Assembly (NCBI RefSeq): GCF_039528175.1
Contig: NZ_BAAALH010000001.1
Coordinates: 1,116,001-1,180,000, forward strand
Origin: Citricoccus alkalitolerans
Lineage (GTDB): Bacteria > Actinomycetota > Actinomycetes > Actinomycetales > Micrococcaceae
Reading direction: 5' to 3'
DNA length: 64,000 nt
Shown: positions 60,665 through 64,000 of the stretch, one piece after another
How positions within the stretch are numbered: position 1 is the stretch's first letter
Layout: the number at the start of each line of letters is the position of its first letter
The notes under the pieces: generated by a model
Databases searched by the model: none
What the model was told of the DNA's origin: nothing
What the model saw: the letters and a program-made list of their open reading frames with translations, nothing else
Position numbers and translations under genes: made by a program

Positions 60665-63196
60665 TCAGTCCTCCGCTGCGGGGCGGCTCTGACCGGCGGT
60701 GCGGTACACGTCATAGACCCCGTCGATGCGCCGCACCGAGGACAGCACGTGGCTCAGGTACTTCGGATCCCCCATCTCGAAGACGAACTTGCTGATGGCC
60801 ACGCGGCTCCGGGAGGTGTTCACCGATGCAGAGAGGATGTTCACGTGGTGTTCTGCGAGCATCCGTGTCACGTCCGAGAGCAGGGACTTGCGGTCCAGCG
60901 CCTCGACCTGGATCTCCACGAGGAACACCGAGGACTGCGTGGGTGCCCAGGAGACCTCCACGATCCGGTCCGGTTCCTCCCGAAGGTGGTCGATGTTCTT
61001 GCAGTCGGTGCGGTGCACGGACACGCCGGAGCCGCGGGTGACGAAACCGATGATCTCGTCCGGTGGCACGGGGGTGCAGCACCGGGCCAGCTTGGCCATC
61101 ACATCGCCGGATCCCTGCACCATGACCCCGGAGTCGGACTGCCTGCTCGGAGCGGCGATGCGGGTGATCGGGATCGCCGAGGTGTCCAGGGACTCCTCGG
61201 TCTCCTCCTCCACCGCGTGCAGCTTCTGCAGATGCTCGATCACGTTCTGCACGGAGACGTTGGCGTCCCCGATCGAGGCGTAGAGGGTGGAGATGTCCGG
61301 CAGGTTCAGCTGCCCCGCCACCTCGGTGAGCGAATCCGACGCCATCATCTGGTGCAGGGGCAGGCTCATCTTGCGCAACTGGCGAGTGAGCTGCTCCTTA
61401 CCCTTCTCGATGGACTCCTCGCGGCGTTCCTTCGAGAACCAGTGGCGGATCTTGTTCCGAGCCCGCGGACTGCGGACGAAACCGAGCCAGTCCTGGCTGG
61501 GCCCGGCGCCCTCGGTCTTCGAGGTGAAGATCTCCACCCAGTCACCGTGGTGCAGTTCGCTGTTCAGCGGGACGAGCTTGCCGTTGACGCGGGCGCCGAT
61601 GGTGCGGTGGCCCACCTCGGTGTGCACGGCGTATGCGAAGTCAACGGGGGTCGAGCCCGCCGGCAGGGCCATCACCTCGCCCTTGGGCGTGAACACGAAG
61701 ACCTCGGCGGCGTCGATCTCCGCGCGCAGTGACTCCAGGAACTCGTTCGGGTCCTTGGTGTCCTTCTGCCAGTCCATGACGGAACGCAGCCACCCCGGGG
61801 TCTGGTCTCCACTGGACGGGGCACCCTGGGCCGCCTGGTCCTTGTACTTCCAATGCGCCGCCACGCCGTACTCCGCGCGACGGTGCATCTCATGCGTGCG
61901 CAGCTGGATCTCCACGGGCTTGCCGCCCGGACCGATCACCGTGGTGTGCAGCGACTGGTACATGTTCAGTTTGGGCATCGCGATGTAGTCCTTGAAGCGG
62001 CCCGGCAGCGGGCTCCACTTCGCGTGCAGGACACCGAGCGCGCCGTAGCAGTCCCGGACCGAGTCGACCAGCACGCGGACGCCCGTGAGGTCGTGGATTT
62101 CGTCGAAGTCTTTCCCCCGGACGATCATCTTCTGGTAGATCGAGTAGAAGTGCTTCGGCCGTCCCGTGACGGTGGCCCGCACCCGGGCCTCCTTGAGGTC
62201 CTTCTCGATCTGTCCGCGCAGCACGGCCAGGTTCTTCTCACGCTCGGGGGTGCGCTCCCCCACCAGCCGCACGATCTCCGCGTACACCTTGGGGTACAGG
62301 GCCGCGAAGGACAGGTCCTCGAGCTCCCACTTGATCGTGTTCATGCCGAGCCGGTGGGCCAACGGCGCGTAGATCTCCAGGGTCTCCTTGGCCTTGCGTG
62401 CGCTCGAGGCCGGGGCCACATAGCGCCACGTACGGGCGTTGTGCAGGCGGTCGGCAAGCTTGATGACCAGGACCCGGACGTCGTCCGCCATGGCCAGCAC
62501 CATCTTGCGGACGGTCTCGGCCTGCGCCGCATCCCCGAACTTGACCTTGTCCAGTTTGGTGACCCCGTCCACCAGGACGGCCACCTCGTCCCCAAAATCC
62601 CGGCGCAGCTGCACCAGCGAGTAGCTGGTGTCCTCCACCGTGTCATGCAACAGGGCCCCGGCCAGGGTGGTGCCGGTCATGCCCAGCTCGGCGAGGATCG
62701 TGGCCACGGCCACGGGGTGGGTGATGTACGGGTCGCCGCTCTTCCGCTTCTGGCCTGCGTGGGCCTTTTCGGCCACCTCGAAGGCCCGGATGATCAGGTC
62801 GAGATCTTCCTTCGGCTGGCGGACCTTGAGGGTCCGGACCAGGGGCTCCAGGATCGGCGAATAATCGTTGGCGACGCGGCCGGTCAGCCGCGCCAGCCGG
62901 CTACGGGGCCGCCGTGAGACGATCGCACCGCTCGCCGGGCTGCCAGCCGTGGCCGCGTCGGACGGTCCGCTGGGCCGGATGGTGGACGGGGTGCTCGGAG
63001 CCGGGCTCGTCACCGGTGCGGTGGGGGTGCGCTCCGGTGGCGCGGACACCTCAGTCCTGGTGGCCGACGTCGGCCCCTCGGTTTCCGCTTCCTCGCCCGG
63101 CCCGCTGGGCACGGCCGAGGAATACGTCTGGTTGGGTGTGGGGTGCGGGACGGCACCGGAGCTGGCCGGGCGTGGCCGTTCTGACTCTGTACCCAT
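60665..63196 (-). CDS. relA: bifunctional (p)ppGpp synthetase/hydrolase Rel
   Basis: Stringent-response enzyme that makes and degrades (p)ppGpp. Of 843 residues the first 105 or so are low-complexity. Then comes the HD hydrolase domain (AGQKRKSGDPYITHPVAV, GALLHDTVEDTSYSLVQLRR), intact so hydrolysis is expected. The synthetase domain has GRFKDYIAMPKLNMYQSLHT and EIQLRTHEMHRRAEYGVAAH. The TGS domain (VFVFTPKGEVMALPAGSTPV) and a C-terminal ACT domain (VEIQVEALDRKSLLSDVTRM) follow. All regulatory domains are present. It lies 150 bases after secF on the same strand with a terminator between. Confidence 0.96.
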   Translation of the reverse strand: MGTESERPRPASSGAVPHPTPNQTYSSAVPSGPGEEAETEGPTSATRTEVSAPPERTPTAPVTSPAPSTPSTIRPSGPSDAATAGSPASGAIVSRRPRSRLARLTGRVANDYSPILEPLVRTLKVRQPKEDLDLIIRAFEVAEKAHAGQKRKSGDPYITHPVAVATILAELGMTGTTLAGALLHDTVEDTSYSLVQLRRDFGDEVAVLVDGVTKLDKVKFGDAAQAETVRKMVLAMADDVRVLVIKLADRLHNARTWRYVAPASSARKAKETLEIYAPLAHRLGMNTIKWELEDLSFAALYPKVYAEIVRLVGERTPEREKNLAVLRGQIEKDLKEARVRATVTGRPKHFYSIYQKMIVRGKDFDEIHDLTGVRVLVDSVRDCYGALGVLHAKWSPLPGRFKDYIAMPKLNMYQSLHTTVIGPGGKPVEIQLRTHEMHRRAEYGVAAHWKYKDQAAQGAPSSGDQTPGWLRSVMDWQKDTKDPNEFLESLRAEIDAAEVFVFTPKGEVMALPAGSTPVDFAYAVHTEVGHRTIGARVNGKLVPLNSELHHGDWVEIFTSKTEGAGPSQDWLGFVRSPRARNKIRHWFSKERREESIEKGKEQLTRQLRKMSLPLHQMMASDSLTEVAGQLNLPDISTLYASIGDANVSVQNVIEHLQKLHAVEEETEESLDTSAIPITRIAAPSRQSDSGVMVQGSGDVMAKLARCCTPVPPDEIIGFVTRGSGVSVHRTDCKNIDHLREEPDRIVEVSWAPTQSSVFLVEIQVEALDRKSLLSDVTRMLAEHHVNILSASVNTSRSRVAISKFVFEMGDPKYLSHVLSSVRRIDGVYDVYRTAGQSRPAAED

Positions 63197-63294
63197 GGCT
63201 GCCGTCCTTCCCGCGGTCAGCTCGGGTCTCCCTCGCTGCCACTGTGCTCAACCCTCAACGGGGTAGTGATCCATTCTAGGGCCACCACGAGTAG

Positions 63295-63326
63295 TGGCCG
63301 GCACCCTGCAGTCAGGGTACCGGCCA
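63295..63326 (-). terminator. terminator between secF and relA
   Basis: TGGCCGG-c-ACCCTG, loop CAGT, CAGGGT-a-CCGGCCA: a 13-bp stem with one mismatch, 21 bases after the secF stop. It separates the sec operon from relA. Confidence 0.8.
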
Positions 63327-63346
63327 CCGGAGGTGATCAGCGCAGA

Positions 63347-64000
63347 TCAGACCGCAGCTGACGCCTCCGCTTCACGCCGTTCCAGGACCTTGGCGTCATT
63401 GGCCTGGATCTTCGGTTCGCCCTTGCGCAGCAACGCGTACAGCGGGGCCTGGATGAAGATCGTGGCCAGGGTGCCCACGATGATGCCCACGAAGATGGCC
63501 AGCGAGATGTCTCGCAGCGTGCCGGCGCCGAGCAGGAACGCGCCGATGAACAGGATTGAGGCCACCGGGAGGATGGCCACCACGGACGTGTTGATCGACC
63601 GGACCAGCGTCTGGTTGATCGCCAGGTTGACGTTCTCCTGGAAGGTCCGGGTGGTCTCCTCGAGGTTGTGCTCCGTGTTCTCCCGGATCTTGTCGAAGAC
63701 CACCACCGTGTCATAGAGCGCATAACTCAAGATGGTCAGGAAGCCGATGATGGCACTCGGGGTGACCTCGAAGCCGGTGGCACCGTAGATGCCCGCGGTC
63801 ACCCCCACCACGTACAGCAGACCGATCACCGCAGCGAGTGACATCTTCCAGGTGCGGAAGTAGGCGGCCATCAGCAGCGCCACGAGGACGACGAAGATGA
63901 CCAGGCCGAGCAAGGCCTGCTGCGTCACACCCTGGCCCCAGGTGGGGCCCACGAAGTTGGAGGTCACCTGGTCCTGCTCGACCCCGTAGGCCGCCTGCAG
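63347..64000 (-). CDS. secF: protein-export membrane protein SecF (partial)
   Basis: Part of the SecDF complex that uses the proton gradient to aid protein export. The visible 217 or so C-terminal residues include GLVIFVVLVALLMAAYFRTW, TPSAIIGFLTILSYALYDTV and VVFDKIRENTEHNLEETTRT, with the conserved D-T-V-V-V-F-D-K-I-R-E-N motif of SecF. SLAIFVGIIVGTLATIFIQA and an acidic tail follow. Hydrophobic segments are complete for helices 3-6. The 5' part lies beyond the window edge; the frame is open to position 64000 (QAAYGVEQDQVTSN). A terminator follows the stop. Confidence 0.95.
   Translation of the reverse strand: MQAAYGVEQDQVTSNFVGPTWGQGVTQQALLGLVIFVVLVALLMAAYFRTWKMSLAAVIGLLYVVGVTAGIYGATGFEVTPSAIIGFLTILSYALYDTVVVFDKIRENTEHNLEETTRTFQENVNLAINQTLVRSINTSVVAILPVASILFIGAFLLGAGTLRDISLAIFVGIIVGTLATIFIQAPLYALLRKGEPKIQANDAKVLERREAEASAAV

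Noticed and set aside
1..64000. CRISPR arrays, tRNA and rRNA genes
   Set aside because: Scanned by eye for regularly spaced repeats, cloverleaf ends and rRNA signatures; none found, although a weak tRNA could escape without a covariance search.

Overview
The window is high-GC DNA from an actinobacterium, most likely of the family Micrococcaceae; I cannot fix the genus. The support is the conserved housekeeping order at both ends. On the left are aroE, mltG, ruvX, alaS, a DUF6167-like gene, rpsD, a stress protein, rarA, dtd and aspS. On the right are hisS, a DUF349 gene, an AbiEi-like gene, relA and secF. A run of 76 N at 423-498 interrupts aroE, and aroE and secF both run off the window.

Between aspS (ends near 12.0 kb) and hisS (starts near 57.9 kb) lie about 46 kb of largely accessory DNA. 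Its first part (12-31 kb) has an APC permease and many small hypothetical genes, several of them two-helix membrane proteins. It also has an ECF sigma factor gene split in two by a compact two-gene cassette, an alpha/beta hydrolase, a TetR/CPBP-protease pair, a winged-helix regulator with a membrane partner, and truncated paralogues. No tRNA, integrase or CRISPR array was seen. The only recombinase is a serine resolvase at 48.2 kb.

The functional centre is 31.9-43.0 kb, a divergent 11-kb cluster. One arm, on the minus strand, encodes a type III glutamine synthetase-like enzyme (GmaS-like), an Rh/Amt-type ammonium channel and three split glutamate-synthase-domain proteins (MgsA, MgsB, MgsC-like). 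The other arm encodes the subunits of a heterotetrameric sarcosine oxidase / N-methylglutamate dehydrogenase, with the alpha and gamma subunits fused in one 1178-residue chain. Together they match the gene content of the N-methylglutamate pathway of methylamine use: uptake of methylammonium, gamma-glutamylmethylamide, N-methylglutamate, then glutamate plus a C1 unit. A palindromic operator-like element sits between the arms.

The right accessory part (43-56 kb) holds a leucine-rich-repeat protein, a possible frameshifted gene, and a MocR/EamA pair whose start codons overlap in one CATG. It also holds the resolvase, a gene with an internally deleted copy 28 kb away, two lipoproteins, a YtrA-type GntR operon and a secreted M14 carboxypeptidase. 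A truncated TrkA-like gene, a DUF899 protein, a DUF6458 protein and a VOC protein complete it.

Several genes found here are too short for ordinary ORF calling (13974-14126, 47685-47849, and the 16-codon upstream ORFs at 16215-16265 and 30327-30377). Functions are inferred from remembered family motifs; no database search was run.
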